Below are positions 46,802 through 55,350 of a stretch of DNA of 64,000 bases, piece by piece; the stretch's first letter is position 1, and every line of letters starts with the position of its first letter. The DNA lies in assembly GCA_000759755.1 (NCBI GenBank), contig BBMW01000010.1:124001-188000 (forward strand), in the 5' to 3' direction. Source of the DNA: Citrobacter werkmanii NBRC 105721 (lineage in GTDB: Bacteria > Pseudomonadota > Gammaproteobacteria > Enterobacterales > Enterobacteriaceae). The notes beneath the pieces were generated by a model that saw only the letters and a program-made list of their open reading frames with translations, was not told where the DNA came from and did not search any database. Position numbers and translations under genes: made by a program.

Positions 46802-47232
46802 TACACTTCTCCCAGTTTGAGTAAGCTTTGCTGCATACTTTTGACGTTATTCAGCACATCAACGTCGGTTTCAAAATCACGTGACGCGGACATCATGTCA
46901 GCCATTTGCTCGACTACGTTGACGTCCGGGTACCAGACAAAACCGTTCTGGTCCGCCATTGGGTGATGCGGCTCATAACGTTTCACCGCCCCGCCGCTTT
47001 GCATGACGTCCTGTACCTGTACGCTGGCGCCATCAATGGCGTGACGGTTATGCCCACCTATCAGACTATTGTTGTAAACCGCGGCAAAAACCGGGCTGCG
47101 CGCCTTATAGGCCTGCGCCTCGCTGCTGGCAGGAGATTCCGCATTCGCCATGTTGCTGGCGACGGTATTCAGACGGATGGTTTGCGCCGTCATCGCCGAG
47201 CCGGAAATCTGGTAAATATCAGTAAACGACAT
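46801..47232 (-). CDS. lfgC: Lateral proximal rod protein, FlgC-like
   Basis: A 143-residue FlgC-type rod protein: SFTDIYQISGSAMTAQTIRLNTVASNMANAESPASSEAQAYKARSPVFAAV and C-terminal YPDVNVVEQMADMMSASRDFETDVDVLNNVKSMQQSLLKLG. 2 nt after lfgB. Confidence 0.95.
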   Translation of the reverse strand: MSFTDIYQISGSAMTAQTIRLNTVASNMANAESPASSEAQAYKARSPVFAAVYNNSLIGGHNRHAIDGASVQVQDVMQSGGAVKRYEPHHPMADQNGFVWYPDVNVVEQMADMMSASRDFETDVDVLNNVKSMQQSLLKLGEV

Positions 47233-47234
47233 GG

Positions 47235-47594
47235 TTATTTTCCTTCAATGGCCTCTTTGATACCGCTAAGTTGCAGGTTCAAAAAGGTCAGACTGCTTTG
47301 ATAATCCATACTATTTTGTGAAAACCGGGCCTGCTCGGTATTCAGCTCTACGGTATTGCCATCCTCTGAAGGCTGCATCGGCACCCGGTACTTCACGTCC
47401 ACCTCGGGTGGAACATTTGTGCGACTTGCCCGTTGCATCTCAGCGGCAAAATCAATATCTTTGGCTTTGAAATTTGGTGTATCGACGTTTGCCAGATTCG
47501 CAGTCAGTAGCTCGGTCCTCTCAAGACGTAACTTCACTGCCAGCGGATGTACACCCAATGCCTGCTGAAAACTGATTCCCATTTCTTGCATCAC
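47235..47594 (-). CDS. lfgB: Lateral proximal rod protein, FlgB-like
   Basis: A 119-residue FlgB-type rod protein: GISFQQALGVHPLAVKLRLERTELLTANLANVDTPNFKAKDIDFAAEMQ. Three ATGs (47594, 47591, 47582) are possible starts. First gene of the leftward lfgB-L operon, behind a sigma-54-type promoter and divergent from lfgA. Confidence 0.94.
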   Translation of the reverse strand: MMQEMGISFQQALGVHPLAVKLRLERTELLTANLANVDTPNFKAKDIDFAAEMQRASRTNVPPEVDVKYRVPMQPSEDGNTVELNTEQARFSQNSMDYQSSLTFLNLQLSGIKEAIEGK

Positions 47595-47618
47595 TCCTGC
47601 GTAGATATCGCTGTTATT

Positions 47619-47634
47619 AGCAATATGTATGCCA
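47619..47634 (-). promoter_or_regulatory. Sigma-54 promoter of the lfgB operon
   Basis: The minus strand reads TGGCATACATATTGCT: GG and GC 10 nt apart, near-perfect sigma-54 consensus and closely similar to the lafB promoter. It ends 25 nt before the first candidate start codon. Confidence 0.8.
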
Positions 47635-47664
47635 ACTTTTAAGTGATTGATGAGAAATGACTTT

Positions 47665-48432
47665 ATGAAAACACCTCCTCACAGAAGGAAGCCTTCTTTC
47701 CGCTTTGCCGTGGAAATGATGCTGGCTATATGCTGTGTCTTACCCGTACATGCCGCCGTCCGCCCCATTCAGCACAGCGCCCGGGAACAGATCAACGCGC
47801 GGGTTCTCGATGCCGCAAGTCATGAAATTGACGCGCTGGCGCGCAAACAGCAGTGGCAGGACTATCGCTACACGTTCAATATCTATATCCCCTCAGCCGT
47901 GAGCACCAGCGCGCTATGCGCATCGGCGCCACAGATCACCTCCAGTACCTCCCCGGAGATGGCCTTGTCACGCATGAACTTTGTGGTGACCTGCCCGGGC
48001 AATGCGGGCTGGAAATATAACGTTGCAGTGCGCCCCGACGTGTCGGTGCCGGTAGTGATGCCAAAGTCGTTGATTGCCCGAGATACGGTGATTAAGGCCG
48101 ACGACCTGCAGCTTAAAAAATTCAATATCAGCAACCAGCGTGAAGGGTTGATGACAAATATGGATGAAGCGATTGGTCTCACCAGCAAGCGCGCCCTACA
48201 ACCGGGTAAGCCGATTACCCGTAGCGAGCTGGTTCAGCCCGTATTGGTGAAACGAGACCAGCCGGTGATGATCGTCTCCCATACGGCCGGGATTACCGCC
48301 TCGATGCCGGGCGTGGCATTGAAAAATGGTCGTAAAGGGGATGTGATAAAAGTTCGCAACAGCAGCAGCCAGCGGATCATTAGCGGTGTGGTGGATGATA
48401 CCGGCGTGGTCACCACGCTGGCGGCGGAGTAG
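47665..48432 (+). CDS. lfgA: Lateral P-ring assembly chaperone, FlgA-like
   Basis: A 255-residue periplasmic protein with signal peptide (about 1-30, FAVEMMLAICCVLPVHAA) and the C-terminal SAF/FlgA domain (MPKSLIARDTVIKADDLQLKKFNISNQREGLMTNMDEAIGLTSKRALQPGKPITRSELV...LKNGRKGDVIKVRNSSSQRIISGVVDDTGVV). It assists P-ring assembly. The frame is open to 47647, but the ATG at 47665 gives a normal signal peptide. Confidence 0.93.
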   Translation: MKTPPHRRKPSFRFAVEMMLAICCVLPVHAAVRPIQHSAREQINARVLDAASHEIDALARKQQWQDYRYTFNIYIPSAVSTSALCASAPQITSSTSPEMALSRMNFVVTCPGNAGWKYNVAVRPDVSVPVVMPKSLIARDTVIKADDLQLKKFNISNQREGLMTNMDEAIGLTSKRALQPGKPITRSELVQPVLVKRDQPVMIVSHTAGITASMPGVALKNGRKGDVIKVRNSSSQRIISGVVDDTGVVTTLAAE

Positions 48433-48457
48433 TGAGGGGGATTTTTTGTGATGGGAT

Positions 48458-48487
48458 TAAAGTTTTCCTCTATTGCCGTCGCTTTTA
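48458..48487 (+). promoter_or_regulatory. LafS (sigma-28) type promoter of lfgM
   Basis: TAAAGTTTTCC-N9-GTCGCTTTTA: a perfect sigma-28 -35 (TAAAGTTT) followed by the same -10-like block as before lafA, 45 nt upstream of the lfgM ATG. Confidence 0.7.
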
Positions 48488-48532
48488 GCCAATAACAGAT
48501 AACCAACCCAACGAAATATGTACGAGGTTGCT

Positions 48533-48820
48533 ATGAAAATTACCCCAACTCTGCCAGGCAATCGTCCTGCATCGACAACCGAACAGGCGCGTGCAGACAA
48601 GAGCAGCGTGCAGACGAGCACATCCAGCTCTGCGGCGCTTTCCGCCGATGATATTACTCAGGCGGGATTGCAAACGGCGCAGCAAACGCTGAACAACGAT
48701 ACGCAAAGTGACGTTGATTACGGCAAAGTGGCGCAAATGCAGGCCATGCTGGCCTCAGGCGATTTGCAGGTTGATACCGATCAATTGGCTGGGGATATGC
48801 TCAGCTTTTTCCAGAAATAA
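48533..48820 (+). CDS. lfgM: Lateral anti-sigma-28 factor, FlgM-like
   Basis: A 95-residue protein with the FlgM layout: Ser/Thr/Ala-rich disordered N-terminus and a helical C-terminus that binds sigma-28 (DVDYGKVAQMQAMLASGDLQVDTDQLAGDMLSFFQK). It should hold LafS inactive until exported through the finished hook. Start at 48533 has GAGG upstream; the frame to 48518 is not needed. Confidence 0.92.
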   Translation: MKITPTLPGNRPASTTEQARADKSSVQTSTSSSAALSADDITQAGLQTAQQTLNNDTQSDVDYGKVAQMQAMLASGDLQVDTDQLAGDMLSFFQK

Positions 48821-48832
48821 GAGGCTAAAACA

Positions 48833-49261
48833 GTGAGTACCAGGCTACAGCAGGTGAAAACTCTGCTTCAGGGCATCCGCGAGGACGGGACGCGGTATGA
48901 CGCGCTCAGACACCAGTTGGAACAACAACGTCTGTGTATGATCCGTCGCGACAGCGACGAGCTGCTGGCTGTCAATGAACTTATTCAACAGCATTATGAG
49001 CAGTTGCAAAACAGCAGCCAACAGCGCCGCTCGATCCTGCAACTGCTGGGCGTAAGCGTCAATCGTGCAGGGATAGAGCAGGTCTTTAGCTGGTTGCCGG
49101 GCGTGCAGAAAACTGCCGCAGAGGGCTGGTGGCAAAGCCTTGAGCAAAAAGCGAAACGCTGCAAGATGTACAACGAAAAAAATGGCGATCTGCTGATCCG
49201 TCAGTATGAGTTCATTCAGGCTTTTTTAGGCACTGAGCCAGATTTTATTTACCAGCGCTAA
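48833..49261 (+). CDS. lfgN: Lateral FlgK/FlgL export chaperone, FlgN-like
   Basis: A 142-residue, mostly helical protein (QVKTLLQGIREDGTRYDALRHQLEQQRLCMIRRDSDELLAVNELIQQHYEQLQNSSQQRRSILQLLGVS) in the FlgN position after lfgM (12 nt). GTG start at 48833 with GAGG upstream. Confidence 0.88.
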   Translation: MSTRLQQVKTLLQGIREDGTRYDALRHQLEQQRLCMIRRDSDELLAVNELIQQHYEQLQNSSQQRRSILQLLGVSVNRAGIEQVFSWLPGVQKTAAEGWWQSLEQKAKRCKMYNEKNGDLLIRQYEFIQAFLGTEPDFIYQR

Positions 49262-49335
49262 AACTTCCTTCCCTGACGCGGAAACCGACTTTCCGCGCCT
49301 CACCTAACTAATTGATATAAATATAATTAAAATTC

Positions 49336-49351
49336 AGGCATGGATATTGCA
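49336..49351 (+). promoter_or_regulatory. Sigma-54-type promoter of the FliB-like gene
   Basis: AGGCATGGATATTGCA keeps GG and GC exactly 10 nt apart with the CAT and TTGCA surroundings seen at the lafB and lfgB promoters. It lies 45 nt upstream of the start at 49397. The gap 49262-49396 also holds a GCGGAAA/TTTCCGC stem just after lfgN. Confidence 0.7.
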
Positions 49352-49396
49352 CTGTTATAGCCAGATTTTGAACATTGGGATTACTGAGAACAAATT

Positions 49397-50341
49397 ATGA
49401 GTATGATTGATTGTTATGAACCCGACTTTGTCCGGTTGTTTTTATCCCACCACCCGGATTCCGCTTTACTGGTCAACATGCGCTGGAAAACGGAAGTTCG
49501 TCAGAGTCTGAACTTAACCGATCCGGCCAGCTGTCAGGCTGCATTAGGCGATCCCAATGCCTTTGTCCTGCATACGTCAAAATGCGCAGCTGACCTGGAC
49601 AGCCCGGCGTTATCCGCACGCGATCAGGTCTTGAATCAATCAGCTCTGAATACCATCACCCTTCCAGGTTTGTCGCCGGAACTGCGCCTGTATGCGCTGG
49701 GCATCATGCTCTCTTTTTCCGAGAAATGCCCCGGCAGTAGCGATGCCACGCTGGAAAAGCTGGCCTCGCTACCACAAGTGCTGGCTGAACATGCAGAAAG
49801 TGGAAAACTGCAGGAGCAATTCGCACAACTGCCCAGTCTGCCTCAGTTGCAGCGGGAAATGATCACCCAAATGGGCAACTGTGATTTCAATTGGGAGCTG
49901 TTGCCGGAAAGTGCGCGTAAGCTGACCTTGCCCCTGCAGATCAGCCTGCTGATGCTGCAAGATGCTAACAGTGAAGCCTTGCTCCAGCAGCAGTTGCAGG
50001 AGCAGTGGTTAATGACATGGGATCGCTATTTCGCGCAGGAGAGCTGGATTTTCAGTAACTACCTGATTTATCGCTTGTATCACGACACTTTCCCGCAACA
50101 CGACGATGAAAGCCCGCTCCAGCGTTTCTTCTGGCTGGTCGCCGATGTCTTTATGATTCGCACACTCTTTTGCCTGTGGACAATGGACGATTCCACATTA
50201 AGCCACGACGAAATTTATGCCCTTTTCGCGCTGTTTGAAGCCTGGCGTAATAGCGAGAATGCCAACTCGCTGCACCAGCATATTCTGAACATACTGCCCG
50301 GAGACCCTCTGCTCTCGGCGTTTTCCCTGATTACACGTTAG
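49397..50341 (+). CDS. Flag-2-associated protein, possibly FliB-like (flagellin lysine methylase family)
   Basis: A 314-residue soluble protein. The C-terminal half (LQREMITQMGN..., SWIFSNYLIYRLYHDTFP...LQRFFWLVADVFMIRTLFCLWTMDDSTLSHDEIYALFALFEAW) follows the pattern I remember for the C-terminus of FliB, the enzyme that methylates flagellin lysines. However, the cysteine cluster at the FliB N-terminus is not present: only scattered Cys at 6, 45, 63, 110 and 161 are seen. It may therefore be inactive, use another chemistry or be a different family. A sigma-54-type promoter precedes it and its last base overlaps the next gene's start (TAGTG), tying it to both lateral-flagellar control and the glycosyltransferase. 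Confidence 0.5.
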   Translation: MSMIDCYEPDFVRLFLSHHPDSALLVNMRWKTEVRQSLNLTDPASCQAALGDPNAFVLHTSKCAADLDSPALSARDQVLNQSALNTITLPGLSPELRLYALGIMLSFSEKCPGSSDATLEKLASLPQVLAEHAESGKLQEQFAQLPSLPQLQREMITQMGNCDFNWELLPESARKLTLPLQISLLMLQDANSEALLQQQLQEQWLMTWDRYFAQESWIFSNYLIYRLYHDTFPQHDDESPLQRFFWLVADVFMIRTLFCLWTMDDSTLSHDEIYALFALFEAWRNSENANSLHQHILNILPGDPLLSAFSLITR

Positions 50342-52971
50342 TGCCTGTTGACCGGGTGAATGCCCGGTCCTTTTTCGAATCACGAATACACATCACTATG
50401 CCTGAAACCTCTAAAGCTCGTTCCGCCCTGACCGGCATTGTCAAAACGCTGGATACTGGCCGTGAAAAGCCATTTGTCAGCGTTGTCACTCCCACGTGGA
50501 ACCGCGCCGCTTTCTTACCCTATTTACTGTACATGTACCGGTATCAGGATTACCCAGCCGACCGCCGGGAGCTGGTGATCCTCGATGATTCCCCGCAAAG
50601 CCATCAGTCGATCATCGACAGGTTGACGCAAAACCACCCTGAGAAATTTAATATTCGCTATATCTATCACCCGGAAAAGCTCGACCTGGGCAGAAAACGC
50701 AATATGCTCAATGAGCTGGCGTTAGGTGAATATATTTTGTGTATGGATGATGATGATTATTATCCATCAGATAAAATCTCTTACACCATTGAGATGATGC
50801 AGCGCCACCGGGCGTTGATTTCGGGTTCCGATCAGATCCCCATCTGGTATAGCCATATCAACCGCTTGTTTAAAAGCCGCAGCTTTGGCCCGCAAAACAT
50901 TCTCAACGGCACCTTTTGCTACCATCGCAATTATTTGAAAAAGCACCGTTACGATGATGAATGTAACTTAGGCGAAGAAGAAGGATTCACCAATCAATTC
51001 ACGGTGAATCCACTACAATTGCCGGGCGAGCGCACCATTATTTGTATCTCACATAGCCAAAATACGTTCGATAAAGACTTTGTATTGGGAAGCAGCGAGC
51101 CGCAGGAAACCTCGCTGGCACAGGCGGTTACCGACCCGATGCTAAAAAACTGGTATCAAAGTCTGCATAACGCCACGCATCATCAGCCGATCCACTGGGA
51201 TTACATTGATCAGGTGGTGATCGTGAATCTGGATTCACGTCCGGATCGTTTAGCGCACATCCAGCAAGAGCTGACGTTTCTTAATTTCCCTGCGGAAAAG
51301 GTTACCCGGCTGGCCGCATCAATAGCAACCAATGGCCAGATTGGTCGCCGTCAATCCCATATGCAGGCGCTACAGCTGGCGCAGCGTAAGGGCTGGAAAA
51401 ACTACCTGTTATTTGAAGATGACAGCGTGATCCTCAAACAGGAAAAGCATATTCGTGTACTTAACTCGCTCCTGAGCGCGTTACCTAATTTTCCGTGGGA
51501 AGTGGTTATCCTCGGCGGAGAAATTAAACAAGGCAGCGAACTGAAAAGCCTGCAGGGTATGATCCATGCCCGCGACTGCAATAAGGTTTGCGCCTATCTG
51601 GTAAACAGCCGCTATTACCCGACGCTGACTCAGCAAATGGAGCATGACCTCTCAGACACCCTCGAAGAGCAATGGCAGCCGCTGCTACGTGAAGGAAAAT
51701 GGCTCTCGTGTTATCCGAGCATTTGTTATCAACGCGCGGGATATAGCGATATCGAGAAGAAAGAAACCGATAACATCGGCTACTACTTCAATAAAATTAA
51801 TAAAAAACCCGAGACCGTCAACGCGCTGGTAAGCAACTCGCTACCTTCGACTTCCACTCATCTCGATGCCATTGGCTTCTATATGGAAACGTCGCTGCAT
51901 TACGCGGTGTACCGCCCCATTATTCGCGCGCTGCAGGCGATGGGCCATACTTGCTCGTTGTTGGTAAGTGACAAAATACACAAGTCGTTTCTGGATGAAA
52001 TGACGGCAACGATTAAAACCATTAACGACCCCGCGCTGGGCGGAACACGCCTTTCTACGGTCATTGAGCAACGCCAGCGTTTCAAATGCCTGGTCAGCCC
52101 TTACTATACGCCGTTGCTAAACGGACTGGCGGATACCCATGTGCGTGCCATGTATGGCCTGGCGAAAGAAGAGTGGAACCATGCCTGGTGGAACGCTTTT
52201 TATCATCGCATCCTGTGCTACAGCCACTATAGCCAGCACGCGCTTGATATTGGCGGCAGTGCAAAAGTGGTCGGCAATCCGCGCTTCGATGAGTGGCACA
52301 ACCACACTTTTGATAACACGCTGCCAAAAAGCCTGAAACTCAATGCGAAAAAACAGACCATTCTGTATGCGCCAACCTATGGTGCGCTAAGCTCCCTCCC
52401 CCATTGGGCGGAACAGCTCAGCCGGTTAAGCCATGAATATAATATCGTCACTAAATTGCATCATGGCACCCGGCACAGACCGGAAGAAGCCGCCTCTCTG
52501 GCGCTGGCGCAGCGCTATTTAAAAAACAGAATTGACGATCCGCAGCACCTGCTGGCGCTTATTGCGCAGGCGGATTACGTCCTGACAGACAGCAGCGGCT
52601 TTATTTTTGATGCTATTCATATGAATAAACGCATCATTTTGCTGAGCTGGCCCAACATGAATTCGTTGCTCGATGGTCAGCAAAGTTTCTCCACTCCTGA
52701 CAGCGCAGATCAACGTATCCGGGACATTCTCCCTGTTGCTGATGATATGCAAACACTGCGTGCTGCGTTATCCGATACGTTTGACTGGGCTGCGCTGGAA
52801 GTGTCATTGACTGAGATTCGCCAGCACTATTGCGATGCGTTTATGGATGGCCGAGCGGGTGAGCGAGCGGCGCAGGTAATTGCTAAAACGATTTGTCCAG
52901 AAGATGTTACGGATCAAAATGTCTTATTACACAGCCTACAGAAAAAATTATTCAATTTAACATCTAACTGA
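50341..52971 (+). CDS. Three-domain transferase: GT2 + GT25 + CDP-glycerol glycerophosphotransferase
   Basis: An 876-residue fusion. Residues about 44-250: GT2 family glycosyltransferase (VSVVTPTWNR, ILDDSP, DLGRKRNMLN, YILCMDDDDYY with the metal-binding DxD-like acidic run at 136-139). Residues about 290-480: GT25 family (VIVNLDSRPDR, GRRQSHMQALQLA, YLLFEDDSVI), typical of LPS galactosyltransferases. Residues about 505-870: GT-B fold of the CDP-glycerol:glycerophosphotransferase family (VVGNPRFDEW 643-652, LYAPTYG 675-681, KLHHG, VLTDSSGFIFDAIHMNKRII 747-765), as in TagB/TagF. No signal peptide or membrane span. Together these could build a glycerol-phosphate-bearing glycan, with the donor supplied by the TagD-like enzyme at 57623-58024. 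Start is either the GTG at 50341, overlapping the previous stop, or the ATG at 50398; neither has a good Shine-Dalgarno. Confidence 0.8.
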   Translation: MPVDRVNARSFFESRIHITMPETSKARSALTGIVKTLDTGREKPFVSVVTPTWNRAAFLPYLLYMYRYQDYPADRRELVILDDSPQSHQSIIDRLTQNHPEKFNIRYIYHPEKLDLGRKRNMLNELALGEYILCMDDDDYYPSDKISYTIEMMQRHRALISGSDQIPIWYSHINRLFKSRSFGPQNILNGTFCYHRNYLKKHRYDDECNLGEEEGFTNQFTVNPLQLPGERTIICISHSQNTFDKDFVLGSSEPQETSLAQAVTDPMLKNWYQSLHNATHHQPIHWDYIDQVVIVNLDSRPDRLAHIQQELTFLNFPAEKVTRLAASIATNGQIGRRQSHMQALQLAQRKGWKNYLLFEDDSVILKQEKHIRVLNSLLSALPNFPWEVVILGGEIKQGSELKSLQGMIHARDCNKVCAYLVNSRYYPTLTQQMEHDLSDTLEEQWQPLLREGKWLSCYPSICYQRAGYSDIEKKETDNIGYYFNKINKKPETVNALVSNSLPSTSTHLDAIGFYMETSLHYAVYRPIIRALQAMGHTCSLLVSDKIHKSFLDEMTATIKTINDPALGGTRLSTVIEQRQRFKCLVSPYYTPLLNGLADTHVRAMYGLAKEEWNHAWWNAFYHRILCYSHYSQHALDIGGSAKVVGNPRFDEWHNHTFDNTLPKSLKLNAKKQTILYAPTYGALSSLPHWAEQLSRLSHEYNIVTKLHHGTRHRPEEAASLALAQRYLKNRIDDPQHLLALIAQADYVLTDSSGFIFDAIHMNKRIILLSWPNMNSLLDGQQSFSTPDSADQRIRDILPVADDMQTLRAALSDTFDWAALEVSLTEIRQHYCDAFMDGRAGERAAQVIAKTICPEDVTDQNVLLHSLQKKLFNLTSN

Positions 52972-52997
52972 CATCATAAATTATCTGGAGTAACAGA

Positions 52998-53720
52998 GTG
53001 ACGATGGATATAAAAAAAGTTGAAAAAATATCACTATGTAAAATATGCAATTCCGAGGCATCGTTGTATGGCGTTATTGATTTCAACGAGTTACATGGCA
53101 GGCATGGACTGAAATCTAAATTATCGGGCCAACCTATCTACTATCATCGATGTGAACACTGTGGATTAATTTACACTAATGCTTTTGATCACTGGAATGA
53201 AGATGACTTCTCTACATACATCTACAATGACGAATATATCCATATTGATCCAGACTTCCCTGAATTAAGACCTCAACAGAATGCAAGATTTTTGATTGAA
53301 AATTTTTCTGATATTAAATCATATCATATGCTAGATTTCGGTTGTGGAAATAACAAACTAGTCGATTTACTTAAAGAAAAAGGCGTAGATGCAACTGGCT
53401 GGGATCCTTTCTATCAAAATGATTCAATGCCGCAGGAGAAATTTGAGTTTATTGTCTCCTTTGAAGTAATGGAACACACACCTGACCCGATTAAAACGGT
53501 ATCATTAATTGATAATTTATTAAATAGTAATAATGGTAAATTTTTCTTCTCAACATTAAATAATGACTCACGACTGCATCTCAAAATGGATGATTGGTAT
53601 ATACTTCCCAGAGGTGGGCATGTTAGTTACTACTCAACAAAATCTTTGAACATTCTATTCCACAAATTCAACATGGAGGTCCATCATATATGTGACGGCC
53701 TTCACCTGGCATTTAAATAA
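52998..53720 (+). CDS. Zinc-ribbon class I SAM methyltransferase
   Basis: A 240-residue protein. An N-terminal zinc knuckle (C14-x2-C17 ... C52-x2-C55) leads into a Rossmann methyltransferase: MLDFGCGNNKLVDLLKEKGVDATGWDPF (motif I, 111-138) and FEVMEHTPDPIKTVSLI (motif II). This arrangement is common in sugar or nucleotide-sugar methyltransferases of polysaccharide clusters. A GTG start at 52998 with GGAG upstream is used; an ATG two codons later is possible. AT-rich compared with the preceding gene. Its target may be a sugar added to flagellin. Confidence 0.8.
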   Translation: MTMDIKKVEKISLCKICNSEASLYGVIDFNELHGRHGLKSKLSGQPIYYHRCEHCGLIYTNAFDHWNEDDFSTYIYNDEYIHIDPDFPELRPQQNARFLIENFSDIKSYHMLDFGCGNNKLVDLLKEKGVDATGWDPFYQNDSMPQEKFEFIVSFEVMEHTPDPIKTVSLIDNLLNSNNGKFFFSTLNNDSRLHLKMDDWYILPRGGHVSYYSTKSLNILFHKFNMEVHHICDGLHLAFK

Positions 53721-53747
53721 GACAAACAACAATCAAAGTGAACATCT

Positions 53748-54377
53748 ATGTCATCAAATCAGGTTAATGCGAAAAAATTTCTAAGCTCATTAAAACATCT
53801 TAGCACTGAGCTAGTAACATTAAGAAATAACGATACGATTGATAAAATTAAAAATTTATTTATTGCATATACCGATACATTAGAAGAAAGCAATGAACTA
53901 AATGACCTCATTAGCAAACTTATAGAATTATCAGAAAGAAACATCGATGATAATGATATTGATCATTTTATTTGCCTAATATCCAAATACTGGATAATGA
54001 TTTTAATGAAGAATATTCATATTGTATTCTTTGGTAACTTGAGTAATGCCTATAAGTTGTCCAACACTATCCACAATTTTTCGGAGGTGCAGCATGTCCC
54101 TGCCGATCAAGATATCGATACAAGCAGTATTACCGCTCTAATACCACAGAGTGTTTTCACATTAGTTATCTATGACGATATAGGCAGCAAAATTCTATCG
54201 CAACGAAAAAACCTTAACGTTTTTGACTACATCTATTTAGATGATATATTTATAGATACAATTGGAAGAACTACAAAGGATAAAATAAATTATTTAATCA
54301 ATAGACATAACTTGTTGCGTAAGAAGCATTACATTTTATTGCCAATATATAGTATTATCACCTCAATTCACCATTAA
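53748..54377 (+). CDS. Hypothetical protein, helical
   Basis: A 209-residue AT-rich gene product. The N-terminal 90 residues are predicted-looking helices rich in Leu, Asn and Ser (FLSSLKHLSTELVTLRNNDTIDKIKNLFIAYTDTLEESNELNDLI); the C-terminal half (NIHIVFFGNLSNAYKLSNTIHNF, FTLVIYDDIGSKIL) alternates strands and helices as in a Rossmann-like or glycosyltransferase-accessory domain. No family recognised. It follows the methyltransferase by 27 nt and ends before a strong bidirectional terminator. Confidence 0.6.
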   Translation: MSSNQVNAKKFLSSLKHLSTELVTLRNNDTIDKIKNLFIAYTDTLEESNELNDLISKLIELSERNIDDNDIDHFICLISKYWIMILMKNIHIVFFGNLSNAYKLSNTIHNFSEVQHVPADQDIDTSSITALIPQSVFTLVIYDDIGSKILSQRKNLNVFDYIYLDDIFIDTIGRTTKDKINYLINRHNLLRKKHYILLPIYSIITSIHH

Positions 54378-54397
54378 TTAATTCTTTATACAATACT

Positions 54398-54430
54398 AAA
54401 TAAAGACGGACCTTCTCTCCGTCTTTATTT
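54398..54430. terminator. Bidirectional terminator
   Basis: AAATAAAGACGGA-CCTTCTC-TCCGTCTTTATTT: perfect 13-bp stem with T-rich flanks on both strands, between the convergent hypothetical gene and the FkbM-type gene. Confidence 0.9.
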
Positions 54431-54462
54431 AACAAAAGAACATCTGATTTGCCCCACCTATT

Positions 54463-55272
54463 TCAAGACTTTTTCACCCCTGTTATTTCATTAAGTGTCG
54501 GATCGCTATTATGAATGGCCAAGGCATTAATTCCACATGGAAAGACTTTATATCCCATACCGATGAGGAAATTGTTTATTTTTTCCTTATCCGATTTTAA
54601 TGTCTCCACCAATATAATTGGATGATGCTTACATATTTGCTCTATACCACCTTGTAATACATCCATCTCCATACCTTCCACATCAATTTTAATGAAATCG
54701 AGCCGAAGTAAATCTAAAGAATCAAGAGATATTACAGAAACTTCATCACAATCATCATCACTGTAAGAAACATATTGTCCAATAAATTCTGTACCTATTT
54801 TTTGCTTTAGCTCCAAACTACCAAAGCTTGCGCTACGGTTATAATCTGGGCGAGGAATAAGCATCTTACCTGTTTCAGCACCTAAAGCGGACAGTTTTGC
54901 CTGAGCATTAGTGCAATTATTAATGGCAATATTTCCAGCTAGTGCATAGAAAATCCTCTCCTGAGCTTCAAAACTCAACACTGATCCCCACCCTTGCATA
55001 TAACGAGAGCACTCTAATGTATGGACGCCAATATTAGCACCACCATCAATAACAAACACGCCATTACCATAATATTTTCGACGACATGATAACAGTTGTA
55101 AAATTAAGGAAATCTCGTCGACATCGAAGCACGCACTATTGAGAATATGATAGCCCACGCCATAATATTCATTACTATCTTCATTTTTGTTATAATCATT
55201 TCTATTTACGATCATTGTGCCATGATGTGAGGCACTGAGGACAAACGACAGTTGGCGTGGGGCAAAAAACAT
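54463..55272 (-). CDS. FkbM-family methyltransferase
   Basis: A 269-residue SAM methyltransferase with the FkbM motifs: FVIDGGANIGVHTLECSRYM (about 73-92, motif I) and LDSLDLLRLDFIKIDVEGMEMDVLQGG, the family hallmark DVEG. FkbM-type enzymes O-methylate sugars or polyketides; in flagellar loci they are often found with glycan genes. AT-rich. Reads leftward, separated from the GT9 gene by about 80 nt, so probably in the same transcript as tagD-like and GT9 genes. Confidence 0.8.
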   Translation of the reverse strand: MFFAPRQLSFVLSASHHGTMIVNRNDYNKNEDSNEYYGVGYHILNSACFDVDEISLILQLLSCRRKYYGNGVFVIDGGANIGVHTLECSRYMQGWGSVLSFEAQERIFYALAGNIAINNCTNAQAKLSALGAETGKMLIPRPDYNRSASFGSLELKQKIGTEFIGQYVSYSDDDCDEVSVISLDSLDLLRLDFIKIDVEGMEMDVLQGGIEQICKHHPIILVETLKSDKEKINNFLIGMGYKVFPCGINALAIHNSDPTLNEITGVKKS

Positions 55273-55350
55273 AAAGAATCCTATCTGTTAATAGTCGAAT
55301 AGTTTTACTATACAATATATAACTCTTACAAAGTAATTATAAATATTTAA

